Part shown: in pieces, positions 24,473 through 34,041 of the stretch | Numbering within the stretch: position 1 is the stretch's first letter | Layout of the letters: each line of letters begins with the position of its first letter | DNA from: JAFGIN01 sp050301235 | GTDB lineage: Bacteria; Fibrobacterota; Chitinivibrionia; Chitinivibrionales; Chitinispirillaceae | Assembly (NCBI GenBank): GCA_050301235.1 | Contig: JBNKZD010000243.1 | Span: 1-64,000 of the forward strand | Direction of reading: 5' to 3' | Length of the DNA: 64,000 bases | The notes under the pieces: generated by a model | Databases searched by the model: none | What the model was told of the DNA's origin: nothing | Seen by the model: the letters and a program-made list of their open reading frames with translations, nothing else | Position numbers and translations under genes: made by a program

Positions 24473-25648
24473 CTAATTAAATAAGAATGGAACTTCTGGT
24501 TTATGAATCAGTGGATTTAAGACTGTAATATTTCGAATTGATGCCTGCTGAGTTCCATTGTAGATCACTATTCCATTTGCACAATTATTATTTCCAACAA
24601 TATTACAAAATCTCTCGATACCATCAAGAAATGATCCATTAAATGTCTCGGCAGATTTTATTTCAACCGGAACCAGCAGACTTCCATTTCGTATTAATAA
24701 ATCAACTTCATTTCCATGGGTATCCCTGAAAAAATAAAGATCTGCTCTTTTTCCAGCGTTATTATATCCCTTCAAAATGTCTATTATCATAAAATTTTCA
24801 TACAATCCACCTCTCAATGGATCTCTATACAGTTGCGCTTCATCACGTATGCCAAGTAAAAAAGCTGCAAGCCCAGTGTCGGTAAAATAAATTTTTGGCG
24901 ACTTGATCACTCGTTTTCCGATATTGGTGCTCCAGGCTTGTAGCTCATAAATCAAATAAGAAGCCTTTAGCAAGCTAATCCAGTTTTTCACAGTTGTTGC
25001 TGATACTCCAACATCATTTGAAAGAGATTGGTAATTAACCACCTGACCTATACGCCCAGCTAACAAAGTGAGAAATTTTTCAAACAAGGAAAGATCCTTT
25101 ATATTAGCCATCAATCGAAGATCCCGTTCAATATATGTTTGCACATAGCTATTGAAAAACCGATCAATTGACACTTTTTGCTCATAGATCCGAGGGTATC
25201 CACCATTAACAATCAATTTGAACGTATTCGTTTCCACTCCAAACTGCTGAATCTCCTTAAATGTAAATGGTAAGAGAGTTAATATTGCTGTTCTCCCGGC
25301 CAGTGATTGAGAAATTGCTTCCTGGAGTAACGGTTGGTGACTCCCGGTAACAATAAAATATCCGGGCATATTTTTTTTATCCACAATGCCCTGAATATAA
25401 GACAACAACTCTGGAGCCCGCTGAATCTCATCTAAAATTGCTCCCTCTGGAAACTGGTTAAGAAACCCGCGCGGATCAAGCAGTGCGATCTGCCTTGTAT
25501 CAGGGTCTTCAAGCGAACAATATGGTTTTTCTGGAAATGTCATCTGTACGAGGGTCGTTTTTCCCGATTGCCGTGGTCCCACAATCGTCACAACAGGAAA
25601 TTCCTTCGCTGCAGATACCAGTTCTAAAGAAACAGTTCTTTTAATCAT
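24473..25648 (-). CDS. AAA+ ATPase with DUF4143 domain (first copy)
   Basis: A 391-residue protein. IVGPRQSGKTTLVQM (18-32) is Walker A, EGAILDEIQRAPELL Walker B, and TGSHQPLL the sensor. The C-terminal DUF4143 domain ends with DTHGNEVDLLIRNGSLLVPV and EIKSAE, a PD-(D/E)xK-like fold. These ATPases are scattered in bacteria and archaea and their role is unresolved. A perfect 26-bp CRP/FNR-like palindrome sits 57 bp upstream of the start. A distant paralogue lies at 32470-33627. Confidence 0.85.
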   Translation of the reverse strand: MIKRTVSLELVSAAKEFPVVTIVGPRQSGKTTLVQMTFPEKPYCSLEDPDTRQIALLDPRGFLNQFPEGAILDEIQRAPELLSYIQGIVDKKNMPGYFIVTGSHQPLLQEAISQSLAGRTAILTLLPFTFKEIQQFGVETNTFKLIVNGGYPRIYEQKVSIDRFFNSYVQTYIERDLRLMANIKDLSLFEKFLTLLAGRIGQVVNYQSLSNDVGVSATTVKNWISLLKASYLIYELQAWSTNIGKRVIKSPKIYFTDTGLAAFLLGIRDEAQLYRDPLRGGLYENFMIIDILKGYNNAGKRADLYFFRDTHGNEVDLLIRNGSLLVPVEIKSAETFNGSFLDGIERFCNIVGNNNCANGIVIYNGTQQASIRNITVLNPLIHKPEVPFLFN

Positions 25649-25704
25649 ATCTTAAAAATGCAATACCTTTGTGAAAATCACAAGTTGAACTTTGGATTTT
25701 CACA

Positions 25705-25730
25705 AATTATGTGATCTATATCACATAATT
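25705..25730. promoter_or_regulatory. Perfect CRP/FNR-family-like palindrome
   Basis: The 26 bases form an 11-4-11 perfect inverted repeat whose core is TGTGATCTATATCACA. This equals the CRP core TGTGA-N6-TCACA. It lies 57-82 bp upstream of the DUF4143 ATPase start and about 70 bp past the tssH terminator. A CRP/FNR-family regulator site for the ATPase promoter is the simplest reading. No such regulator gene is in the window. Confidence 0.6.
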
Positions 25731-25800
25731 ATATAGAAAAGCCTTGTTTAAAACTAAATGCTTCAGCTTGCAGATTTGGATACAATTTCCGCACACCCAT

Positions 25801-25837
25801 AAAAAATGCCTCCCATCATAAAAACAGGAGGCATTTA
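25801..25837 (-). terminator. Rho-independent terminator after tssH (clpV)
   Basis: On the minus strand a stem AAATGCCTCC / GGGAGGCATTT encloses an A/T-rich loop and is followed by a run of T (TTTTTTA). It begins about 27 bp after the tssH stop and fits the end of the T6SS operon. Confidence 0.8.
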
Positions 25838-25863
25838 AAAACGCTCTATTTGCAATAATTCAG

Positions 25864-28599
25864 TTAAGCGTTCTCAGTCTCCGCCTCGGCCTCAACTTCT
25901 CCGCCTTCCTCTTCCCTGGGAATAACCGAAGTCGCATCTTCATCCTCTATATCACCCTCTTCAGAGAAGATAATCTCAAAATCACCCTCTTCAGTGGCTC
26001 CGATATGAAGACGTGTATACTTTTTGTCTTCTTCACCAAGATGCAGCAGCAACTGACGCGAAATTCCCGGAAGCAGCGACTGATCGATAACTGCATCGGC
26101 GTTACGCGCTCCCGCTTCAACCGCCGTACAGTTTTCCGCAATCTGATCGATAAGATCCGGTGAACAACTGAAAGTGATCCCGTGCGTTTTACGGATGCGC
26201 TGAGCGATTTTATCAAGCTTGAGTGCAACCACTCCACGCATCACTTCTTTCGACAGCGGACGGAACGGAACGATCTTGCATCTGCCCAGAAGTGCTGGCT
26301 GAAAATGTGCACTCAGCCGCGGACGGATTGCTTCAATAAGTTCTTTATCGGTAACCGGCTTTTCTTCATCAGTACAGAGCTCAACAATAAGATCTGATGC
26401 CAGATTGGAGGTCATGATTATCAGTGTATTTCTGAAATTGATCTCGCGCCCTTCACCATCACGCATGAACCCTTTGTCAAACACCTGATAAAACAGGTTC
26501 ATCACTTCAAGATGCGCTTTCTCGACTTCGTCAAGAATAACGACCGAGTAGGGTTTCTGACGAACCGCTTCAGTGAGAATACCACCTTCACCATATCCGA
26601 CATATCCCGGAGGCGAACCTTTTAGCTGTGAAACCGTATGTTTTTCCTGATATTCCGACATGTTAATGACCGTCATGAACTTCTCACCACCAAAGAGTGA
26701 ATCGGCAAGAGCGAGTGCACATTCTGTTTTACCAACACCGGATGGCCCGGTAAAGAGAAATACGCCAAGTGGCGCATCGGGATTACCCATACCGGTTTTT
26801 GATGAACGGATGGTGTTTGCCAGTTCAGCAATCGCTGCATCCTGACCAATAACGCGTTCACCAAGTTTTTCTTCAATCTCAAGCAGCGCCTTGGCTTCAT
26901 CCTTGACCATTGATCCAATTGGAATACCGGTCCAGTCAGCAATTACCTGAGCACACACTGCAGCCGAGACATGTGAGAACACCATCGGATACTCACCCTG
27001 TGCATCCGAGAGCTCCTTCATGGCATCTTCAACAGCTTTGTTTTTGGTTTCAAGAACCGATCCTGCAGCTTTGTCTTCACGGGCTTTAACGAGCTCGTCC
27101 TGAAGAGCGATTACCTTTGCTGCAAGCTCCTTTTCTTTTGTCCACTTTTCGGTAAGATAGGCGATCTCTTCCTTCTTTGATGTAATCATGTCTTTGCATG
27201 CAGTGATTGTCTCTTCTGCAATAGGAAGTCCGGCTTCAAGGTCTTTTGTAAGCGTCTTGAGTTCAAGTTCGGCATTGAGCAGTGCACGTTCTGCGATGTC
27301 CAGAGATGCCGGCTTGGTTGCCTGACTCATACGTACCCGTGCACATGCCGTATCGAGCACATCAACAGCTTTGTCCGGAAGTTGTCTTCCGGAGATATAA
27401 CGATGTGAATATGAAACTGCAGCCTTAATGCCTTCATAAGCGATACGTACCTTATGGTGCTTTTCATAGCTCTTTGCAATACCGCGAAGCATGATCGAAC
27501 AACGCTCTTCATCGGGTTCATCGATTTTGACAAGCTGGAATCTTCTTGCAAGCGCCGGATCTTTTTCGAAATATTTGCGATATTCCGACCAGGTAGTGGC
27601 AGCAAGTGTCCGCAGCTCTCCACGCGCAAGTGCAGGCTTCAGAAGGTTTGCAGCATCATTCTGCCCTGCAGCTCCACCGGCACCAATCAGCGTGTGTGCT
27701 TCATCGATAAACAATATTGTTGGTTTCGGACTGTTTTTTATGGCATCAATAACATTTTTCAGCCTTTTTTCAAATTCACCTTTGACACTTGCCCCTGCCT
27801 GAAGTAACCCGAGGTCAAGACCCCAGAGGTCAACGTTTTTCAGGTGATCGGGAACATCACCGGCAGCAATCCGCAACGCGATACCTTCAATAATAGCTGT
27901 TTTTCCAACGCCAGCTTCACCAACAAGAATCGGGTTGTTTTTACGACGACGGTTAAGAATATCCAGCGCCTGACGAATCTCATCATCTCGGCCGAGGATC
28001 GGATCGATTTTACCGCTTTTAGCCTGTTCTGTAAAGTTTGTACAGAACTGCCCGAGAATTTCTTCACCCGCTTCAGCAGTCATCCCGGCCGAATCACCTG
28101 ACTTTGCAGAAGCTCCACCACCGCTGTATTCCACTGATGATGCAACTATTTTCAAAAAATTGCTTTTCAGCGCTTCAATATCGATCTTTCTAAGAAATTC
28201 TGATGATAAACTCAGTGCCATCTGGCTTTTTTCAAGTGCAGCAATGAGCAGCGTTCCCGATGTCACCTTTGGTAAACCATAATTCAGTGATGCATAACTC
28301 CAGGCACCTTCGATAGCTTCAAGGAAGGGTGGTGAAAATGATGGCTTTCCGGTATTGCCACTCTTAAACGATTCAAGATCCTTCTGGATTGCTTTTCGAA
28401 GATGCGCAGTGTCAATATTGAAATGGTTCAGAATAATCACCGGATCATTCTGCTGAAGATCAAGGAACTCGATAAACAGATGTTCCCACCGGACCTCATA
28501 ATGACCACGGCTGACACATGCACCAACAGCACGCTCCAGTACTTTTGTACAGGTGTCGTTAAGCGTTTGAAGCAACGGCCTGATGTCTTTGACAATCAT
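25864..28599 (-). CDS. tssH: Type VI secretion ATPase TssH (ClpV)
   Basis: A 911-residue Hsp100/ClpB-type protein. The N-domain (1-150) is the ClpV form, with SRGHYEVRWEHLFIEFLDLQ. The first AAA module has Walker A GEAGVGKTA (227-235) and ILFIDEAHTLIGAGG. A short middle domain follows, and the second module has GPSGVGKTECALALADSLFG, SPPGYVGYGEGG and VVILDEVEKAH. ClpV disassembles contracted TssB/TssC sheaths. The C-terminus ends in an acidic tail (EEEGGEVEAEAE) not usual in the family. It is the last gene of the tssE-F-G-H operon, 163 bp after tssG. Confidence 0.94.
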   Translation of the reverse strand: MIVKDIRPLLQTLNDTCTKVLERAVGACVSRGHYEVRWEHLFIEFLDLQQNDPVIILNHFNIDTAHLRKAIQKDLESFKSGNTGKPSFSPPFLEAIEGAWSYASLNYGLPKVTSGTLLIAALEKSQMALSLSSEFLRKIDIEALKSNFLKIVASSVEYSGGGASAKSGDSAGMTAEAGEEILGQFCTNFTEQAKSGKIDPILGRDDEIRQALDILNRRRKNNPILVGEAGVGKTAIIEGIALRIAAGDVPDHLKNVDLWGLDLGLLQAGASVKGEFEKRLKNVIDAIKNSPKPTILFIDEAHTLIGAGGAAGQNDAANLLKPALARGELRTLAATTWSEYRKYFEKDPALARRFQLVKIDEPDEERCSIMLRGIAKSYEKHHKVRIAYEGIKAAVSYSHRYISGRQLPDKAVDVLDTACARVRMSQATKPASLDIAERALLNAELELKTLTKDLEAGLPIAEETITACKDMITSKKEEIAYLTEKWTKEKELAAKVIALQDELVKAREDKAAGSVLETKNKAVEDAMKELSDAQGEYPMVFSHVSAAVCAQVIADWTGIPIGSMVKDEAKALLEIEEKLGERVIGQDAAIAELANTIRSSKTGMGNPDAPLGVFLFTGPSGVGKTECALALADSLFGGEKFMTVINMSEYQEKHTVSQLKGSPPGYVGYGEGGILTEAVRQKPYSVVILDEVEKAHLEVMNLFYQVFDKGFMRDGEGREINFRNTLIIMTSNLASDLIVELCTDEEKPVTDKELIEAIRPRLSAHFQPALLGRCKIVPFRPLSKEVMRGVVALKLDKIAQRIRKTHGITFSCSPDLIDQIAENCTAVEAGARNADAVIDQSLLPGISRQLLLHLGEEDKKYTRLHIGATEEGDFEIIFSEEGDIEDEDATSVIPREEEGGEVEAEAETENA

Positions 28600-28659
28600 G
28601 GGTGTATTCTCCTTTTTGAGATTTAAAGTTAAATGAGGTATTTACTAACTTTTCATAAT

Positions 28660-28735
28660 CACCCTTCGATTCAACTCAGGGTGAGCGCTTACGATGATAT
28701 AAACCCGCTCATACTGAGTTTATCGAAGTATGAAG
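28660..28735. repeat. Dispersed palindrome between tssG and tssH
   Basis: CTTCGATTCAACTCAGGGTG and CATACTGAGTTTATCGAAGT form an imperfect inverted repeat. Similar CTGAG/TCGAAG palindromes occur at 23577, 38790 and 50876. It may stabilise mRNA ends or partly terminate transcription. Confidence 0.55.
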
Positions 28736-28762
28736 CAAACATTGCAATCACCTTCAGTGTTT

Positions 28763-29704
28763 CTATTCTATTACAACAGACTGAATATCTGTCCTTGATG
28801 ACGACTTTCCAAGTGAGGAAGTTGTTCCCAGCCGTGAATTGTCCCATCCTAGACATACCGGAACCAGCTCCATACTTTGAAGCTGTACTTCAATATCAAA
28901 ATCGAGCGGATCAGTAATATAACCTCTGATAATCGACTGCATCGTTTTGATATTTTCAGAACCATTCAGATACGTTTCGTAAACTTCCCGTTTAAGCGGA
29001 CCAACCACAACTCTGAATTTACCGGACACATCATAAAATGTCGTTCCGCATAAGGCTGTCATTCCCAACCTGCTGTCAATTCCCACCTGTGTCTTTTCTC
29101 TCAATGGGGTCCACCGTGGGAAGAACTGCTCAATCCGGACCGGTATGTTGCCAAAATAATCACTTAACATAGCTTCAAGAGCAGCAGGCCCTCTACGTAA
29201 TCCGGCCAGTATACCGCAATATGCCATTAACCGTACCTGCTCTTTTGACATCGTCTCACTGGTACATCCGGTAAGTTTTCCGATATTTTTAGATAAAAGA
29301 TCACTGCCATCACTGGTAAAAGACTTGATAAAATGGTACTTTTTCCAGGATTTGTAAAAAAGCGTATGGAAACGATGATTGAAAATCGTGAGAAAATTAT
29401 ATAACGGTGGCGCCTGCTCCTGACGACGAGACAAATATTCAGAGAAGTAAACCGGAAGCGGTGATGTTACGCCGACAAGCCCCATAAACGAGAGCATCAT
29501 CACAAACATGCCTCGTCCCTCACGTATTCCTGCAATATCGTTGGGCGGGAAACTTATTGATGGATCGGGGACAAACCGGATTTTACCAGTATCGATCGGA
29601 TTGCGTACACCCTGATTCTGAAAAAACTCCTCGATCAGCGAAACCGCCTGAAAGAAATTGAACTGATGATACTCTTTCTGAAGTCGTTCGCTCAGACTGG
29701 CCAT
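28763..29704 (-). CDS. tssG: Type VI secretion baseplate protein TssG (VasB)
   Basis: A 313-residue TssG. FFQAVSLIEEFF near the N-terminus, IRFVPDPSISFPPNDIAGI and the later LMAYCGILAGLRRGPAALEA are typical; GTTFYDVSGKFRVVVGPL follows. TssG forms the baseplate wedge with TssE, TssF and TssK. I chose the ATG at 29704, with AAAGG 5 nt upstream, over an ATG at 29728. It overlaps the tssF end by 13 nt. Confidence 0.93.
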   Translation of the reverse strand: MASLSERLQKEYHQFNFFQAVSLIEEFFQNQGVRNPIDTGKIRFVPDPSISFPPNDIAGIREGRGMFVMMLSFMGLVGVTSPLPVYFSEYLSRRQEQAPPLYNFLTIFNHRFHTLFYKSWKKYHFIKSFTSDGSDLLSKNIGKLTGCTSETMSKEQVRLMAYCGILAGLRRGPAALEAMLSDYFGNIPVRIEQFFPRWTPLREKTQVGIDSRLGMTALCGTTFYDVSGKFRVVVGPLKREVYETYLNGSENIKTMQSIIRGYITDPLDFDIEVQLQSMELVPVCLGWDNSRLGTTSSLGKSSSRTDIQSVVIE

Positions 29705-31446
29705 TTTGCACCTTTCAGGGAGTTCCATCGCATGGTAGCCCCGGATGGACGTGCGGTAAGTGTCAATTCAAGAAAGGAATTTATCGATACATACTGGGCA
29801 AAAAACTCCCGGAGTACTTCACCGAACAGATGCATATCGTCACCATCAGAAAAAGCTTTCTCTTCAATAGAGATTACAAATTCGATCCCTCTGACAATGC
29901 TTCCCTTATGAAACATCTCTGCCGGCTGAAGTTTCACATCACTGATCGCTTCAATCCGTCGAACCCGCCCCTCACTTCTTGACCATTCATACAGCTTCAG
30001 AAATGTTTTCAAGCTCTCTGCAGACCCAAATGACGCATACGTTGCACCAAGATGAGACAAAAATGTCCAGAGGTAATCCTCATTGGGCGGGGGGGCTGAT
30101 GGCAATGTCGGCCTGGTAATATTAGTAAACATCACGTAATCCGGAAAATCAACGCCCGGTTTGGAGATCATCCCCTCCCGAAGCTCATCACGAGGAAGCA
30201 CACCGTTGGTGCACCAGGCTTCAATTGACAAATTTTCCTCATGAAGTACACTGTTGGCATCAAGCTGGTTACCACCAACCGAAATGCTGAGCTCTCGCTT
30301 ACCGTTAAATCCTTGACGATAGTGCGAAGTATAGGTTCTCACATTCCTTTTCCCAATATTCTTAAACTGATAAAATGGCTCATAAACAAACCGCTCACCT
30401 GATTTTCTGTCAACCGATGCCACAGAAATAAGACTATGGACTACAGACCGCGAATCCGAAGCATCTGCCCGAACCAGATACTCAGTCAAACGACCGGTGT
30501 TGACTACCGGCTCGGTATCGATTTTAAAAATGTTGACAATTGGAGCACAGTAGAGCTTGAAAATTTCCTGCCCGAACGGCTTATCCTGAGGAAAATCACA
30601 ATCAAAATAAAGGTTGACCGAAAAACGTGCAGGAGGCGGATCCAGCACTGGAGCTGTTGAAAGTCCGTTGATATCAAAAAACAGAAACTTTTCGGGAAAA
30701 ACAAAATACTCCAGTAGAAGGGTATATCCCCAGAACCCGCGCGAGTCATGTGGAAGGAGCGATTCCTCTTTTTTAAATCCCCCAGCGGTAATAATCCTTG
30801 TCGGATCCAGGGGTAATATCTCACGCCCATTATCAAACGACAATTCAGCCCGCACCACGTGATGTGTCAGCAGTTCGTGAACAGCAAGTGCAGTTGGCGT
30901 TTCAGCATGAATATACAGCCGCAACGGTTCAAGATTGAGATTCTGCCATTTTACTCCGGGATCTATCTGAAAATTGAATGCAATTGCCCCCTTTTTCCGG
31001 GTATCAGACTTCTTATCAATTGACATAAAGCTTATCGGACTGAGCTGAATATCACTGGTAGTGACAAATTTACACGGAACAGCATCAGGACCAACTGCAT
31101 TGGAAAGCAATCTGGAGCCTTTTGGCAACACCCGGGTTTCTTGAAGATGCCCCTTACGCGGTCGGAATTCTGCAATCGCCAGTGATGGTATCTCCATCAG
31201 AAAATGAGGCCAGAGTAGATTGATCAACCCTTCGGTGAGTTCCGGAAACCCATCATCGAGCTTTTCACGTATCCGCGCGGTTAAAAAAGCGAACCCTTCA
31301 AACAGTCGCTCGACATAGGGATCACGATCACCAACCGCATCGATATTTAAAAACTGTGCCCTGTCCGGATGTGCCCGCGCAAACTCCCGACCCGATTCAT
31401 ACAGATAGCGCAGTTCTTCCTCATAATAACGTTCAATTGCAGACAT
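29692..31446 (-). CDS. tssF: Type VI secretion baseplate protein TssF (VasA)
   Basis: A 584-residue TssF. The start ERYYEEELRYLYESGREFAR, then FLTARIREKLDDGFPELTEG and LLWPHFLMEIPSLAIAEF are family hallmarks. The C-terminus with LRRIEAISDVKLQP-type features matches VasA proteins. TssF and TssG form the baseplate wedge around the VgrG spike. It follows tssE by 12 bp and overlaps tssG. Confidence 0.95.
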   Translation of the reverse strand: MSAIERYYEEELRYLYESGREFARAHPDRAQFLNIDAVGDRDPYVERLFEGFAFLTARIREKLDDGFPELTEGLINLLWPHFLMEIPSLAIAEFRPRKGHLQETRVLPKGSRLLSNAVGPDAVPCKFVTTSDIQLSPISFMSIDKKSDTRKKGAIAFNFQIDPGVKWQNLNLEPLRLYIHAETPTALAVHELLTHHVVRAELSFDNGREILPLDPTRIITAGGFKKEESLLPHDSRGFWGYTLLLEYFVFPEKFLFFDINGLSTAPVLDPPPARFSVNLYFDCDFPQDKPFGQEIFKLYCAPIVNIFKIDTEPVVNTGRLTEYLVRADASDSRSVVHSLISVASVDRKSGERFVYEPFYQFKNIGKRNVRTYTSHYRQGFNGKRELSISVGGNQLDANSVLHEENLSIEAWCTNGVLPRDELREGMISKPGVDFPDYVMFTNITRPTLPSAPPPNEDYLWTFLSHLGATYASFGSAESLKTFLKLYEWSRSEGRVRRIEAISDVKLQPAEMFHKGSIVRGIEFVISIEEKAFSDGDDMHLFGEVLREFFAQYVSINSFLELTLTARPSGATMRWNSLKGAKWPV

Positions 31447-31458
31447 ATCCCTCCGCTA

Positions 31459-31878
31459 TCATTCCGGTTTTTTCCAGGGAGAAATCGATGACTTACCCTG
31501 ACTGGTGAACGTCGTCTGAAACCGAACTGTCCCCCCACCCTTTATTTCTCCGGAAATAATGAATACAAGTTTAAATTTATCACCCTCAGCATCACGGGGC
31601 ATCACTTTGATATTGATCATTCTGGGCTCATACATTTCGACGGTCTTTTTTATCGCATCCTGAAGCTCTTCGATACCATGCGGCATTTTGCGATAGATTT
31701 CGGAAATATCCGGCAGACCATACCCCTTCAGATGCCCGATACTCCCTTCACGGGTATTAAACATCCGGTTAAGATGATCCATAATCGACATAATGCGCCG
31801 GCTTTTCACCGGAACAGCATCAACAGGCGTCTGATCCAGAAACTCCCCGGTAAGACTTTCGAACAACCCCTGTTTCAT
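31459..31878 (-). CDS. tssE: Type VI secretion baseplate protein TssE (gp25-like)
   Basis: A 139-residue protein of the gp25/lysozyme-like family. SIMDHLNRMFNTREGSIGHL and YGLPDISEIYRKMP contain the conserved E-G-S-...-YGLPD pattern. It sits at the head of the tssE-F-G-H block. TssA, B, C, J, K, L, M, Hcp and VgrG are not in the window, so the rest of the apparatus must lie elsewhere. Confidence 0.93.
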   Translation of the reverse strand: MKQGLFESLTGEFLDQTPVDAVPVKSRRIMSIMDHLNRMFNTREGSIGHLKGYGLPDISEIYRKMPHGIEELQDAIKKTVEMYEPRMINIKVMPRDAEGDKFKLVFIISGEIKGGGTVRFQTTFTSQGKSSISPWKKPE

Positions 31879-32009
31879 CTTCTCTCCATCAATTTTTCCT
31901 TAACCCGAATCTGAGTAATCTAGTAAAATACATTTGATTAGATGAATATGGTATAGGGAAGTGAATACTTTGAATACTTTGTTTGTAATCGCGTTAATTT
32001 TATATTACC

Positions 32010-32225
32010 CCGTTTGGGGGAGGGGCTTGCGTTGTAGCAACGCACCCTCCCCCGCAAAAAGCCAAATGCCATTGATCGCATAACACATCATTTCCGCAAA
32101 CAATGGCATCTGTCTTTTTGACTCCCCACCCGATACGGAAGGTTTGCCACGATAAATTCTTCCTGGCGTCAGAATTTGTGGTCAAACCTCCCGTAGCGCC
32201 CTCTTTTATGGATTATTTTTGGGGG
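32010..32225. other. Three consecutive stem-loops in intergenic DNA
   Basis: The 590 bp between tssE and the second DUF4143 gene has no gene. In its first half three inverted repeats follow each other: GGGGGAGGG/CCCTCCCCC (32016-32050), ATGCCATTG/CAATGGCAT (32066-32111) and GGTTTGCCACGATAAATTCT with its imperfect complement AGAATTTGTGGTCAAACC (32142-32192). A structured RNA or a non-autonomous element is possible. Confidence 0.5.
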
Positions 32226-32357
32226 TGATTATCGCGTTGTTACGTTATATGCGCTTACATTTCTTTTTTTATATAACATAAAATTAATATATTAGAGGGC
32301 ATGGGGCTTAAATTTTCAATTTTCAACTGAAGAATTTAGGTTTTAAATCTTTGTATT

Positions 32358-32425
32358 TGTCCCGTTCGGGACAACATATTTATAGAAAGTATAATAAAAA
32401 GCATTTTTGTCCCGTAGGGACAATA
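32358..32425. repeat. Two GTCCCG palindromic repeats
   Basis: TTTGTCCCGTTCGGGACAAC and TTTTTGTCCCGTAGGGACAA lie 45 bp apart, each a short palindrome followed by an AT-rich stretch (the first by ATATTTATAGAAAG). Similar GTCCCGTAGGGAC units are familiar dispersed repeats in several bacterial phyla. Confidence 0.65.
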
Positions 32426-32469
32426 TATCCGCTATGTAACGGAACATTGGTTAGGTGTACCAAGGGTAA

Positions 32470-33627
32470 CTAAATCTTTGTTGCAGCTACAAATTGGCCA
32501 AGGGAAAGCAGGAAATCGGAGACCGGATAACATAATATCCCATCAATATCGTGTTTTTCGCTACCTCTGTAAAGAAGATATGGTTTGACCTCAGGATACT
32601 CCCGAATAAACGATTTCAACCCGCGCAAATCTTCAGGGCGAATACGTGCTGAATTTTTTACTTCTAAGGCAACAAAACAATTTTCACCATAAACAATAAA
32701 ATCTACCTCAGATCCATTTTTTGTTCGCCAGAAATATAATTTTACAGGCAAAAGTGCCGATTCGATCCAGGCTAGCAAGTTCTGATAAACAAGCGTTTCC
32801 AGTGTTACACCAGCAATTTCCTCTGCTCTATCAAGTGGACCTGTCGGCCTGAGGGAACGGTACAGCCCGCAATCAAAAAAATAGAACTTTTCATGTGAGA
32901 CAAGTTCGCGACTCGTTCGTTTGTGAAAACAGGGAAGTGTTTCAGCAATCAGTAAATCCTTTAGGATTGCAACATAGTTTCTGACACTATTTGCATGAAC
33001 CTGACATTCTCGCGAAATATTTGCTACATTGAGAATACTTCCCTGAGAAAAACTGATTGCTTCAAGGAATCGTACAAAGTTGTCAATATTTCGCACAATT
33101 GCCTCAGATTTAACCTCCTGATCCAAGTATACATTGATATACCCGTCAAGCGCATCCTTCGGCTCGCGAGCATTAAAAACAACCGGAATCAGACCTGTAG
33201 AAAGTGCAGTTTCAAGTGAAAACTGATCTTTCAACTCCAAAGCTGTAAATGGATGCATACGCCGAACACCAGCTCTTCCCCCAAGCATATCAGCATTGCT
33301 CCGTTTCAACTTTCGAGCACTTGACCCGGTTAAAATGAATTGAATATCTGGACAGGATTCAATTATTGCGTGTACTTCTTGTAAAATCTGTGGTACTAAT
33401 TGCACTTCATCAATAATAAAAACAGTCTTATCAGAATTTGCTTTGACCAGACTCCGCAAGCGTTCAGGTTGTGCGAGATATTGTCTGTAGAGTTCCGGTA
33501 ACAGAAGATCTACAATAACAGCATCAGGAAAACAATCACGTAACCAGGTAGTTTTACCTGTACCTCGGGGTCCAAATAAGAAAAAATGCTGCTTGATAGG
33601 CAGCAGATGCCTTTTAAAATGCTTCAT
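32470..33627 (-). CDS. AAA+ ATPase with DUF4143 domain (second copy)
   Basis: A 385-residue protein. FLFGPRGTGKTTWLRD is Walker A, KTVFIIDEVQLVP Walker B, and LTGSSARKLKR the sensor. The DUF4143 C-terminus contains KNGSEVDFIVYGENCFVAL with EVKNSAR. It shares layout with the copy at 24473-25648, though residue identity appears low outside the motifs. Palindromic repeats lie downstream. Role unresolved, as for the family. Confidence 0.86.
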   Translation of the reverse strand: MKHFKRHLLPIKQHFFLFGPRGTGKTTWLRDCFPDAVIVDLLLPELYRQYLAQPERLRSLVKANSDKTVFIIDEVQLVPQILQEVHAIIESCPDIQFILTGSSARKLKRSNADMLGGRAGVRRMHPFTALELKDQFSLETALSTGLIPVVFNAREPKDALDGYINVYLDQEVKSEAIVRNIDNFVRFLEAISFSQGSILNVANISRECQVHANSVRNYVAILKDLLIAETLPCFHKRTSRELVSHEKFYFFDCGLYRSLRPTGPLDRAEEIAGVTLETLVYQNLLAWIESALLPVKLYFWRTKNGSEVDFIVYGENCFVALEVKNSARIRPEDLRGLKSFIREYPEVKPYLLYRGSEKHDIDGILCYPVSDFLLSLGQFVAATKI

Positions 33628-33780
33628 AATTATAAATATACATCACCAATGTAGAAAAGGAAGGAAATTTTACATTAACGTTGTGTTTTTTCTATTATTT
33701 ATTTTTCCCGGGATCAAAAATTCCATTATACTATGCAATAATATGTAGATTATTTTGATGTATAAAAACACAGGAGAGTC

Positions 33781-33989
33781 ATGGCGGATTTTGTTACGAT
33801 TTCAGAAAAATTTCAAATTGTGATTCCTGAAAAAATCAGGCGTAATTTAAATCTTCGCCCGACTCAAAAAGTTCAGGTCTTTCAGTTTATGTGTCCAATC
33901 GAAGTTGTTCCTGTCAGGCGATCGAGGAAATGCGAGGTTATGTTAAAGGGATTAATGTGGCTTTCAACAGGGATCAAGACAGATTCTGA
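33781..33989 (+). pseudogene. Frameshifted VapB-like AbrB antitoxin remnant
   Basis: The first 46 or so residues (VTISEKFQIVIPEKIRRNLN onward) match the intact VapB at 34417. Near 33919 one base seems missing: the original frame runs on into unrelated residues, while the shifted frame reads IEEMRGYVKGINVAFNRDQD and stops at 33989, exactly like the intact copy. No PIN-domain toxin gene follows. It is a decayed, orphan duplicate of the vapB next door. Confidence 0.8.
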
Positions 33990-34041
33990 ATTGTGCCAAT
34001 TCTAATTGAAACGTAATTGGCAATTTATTTCACCAGATAAC

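Noticed and set aside
28633..28917. 94-codon plus-strand frame near tssG
   Set aside because: It spans a dispersed palindrome and the antisense of the tssG end.
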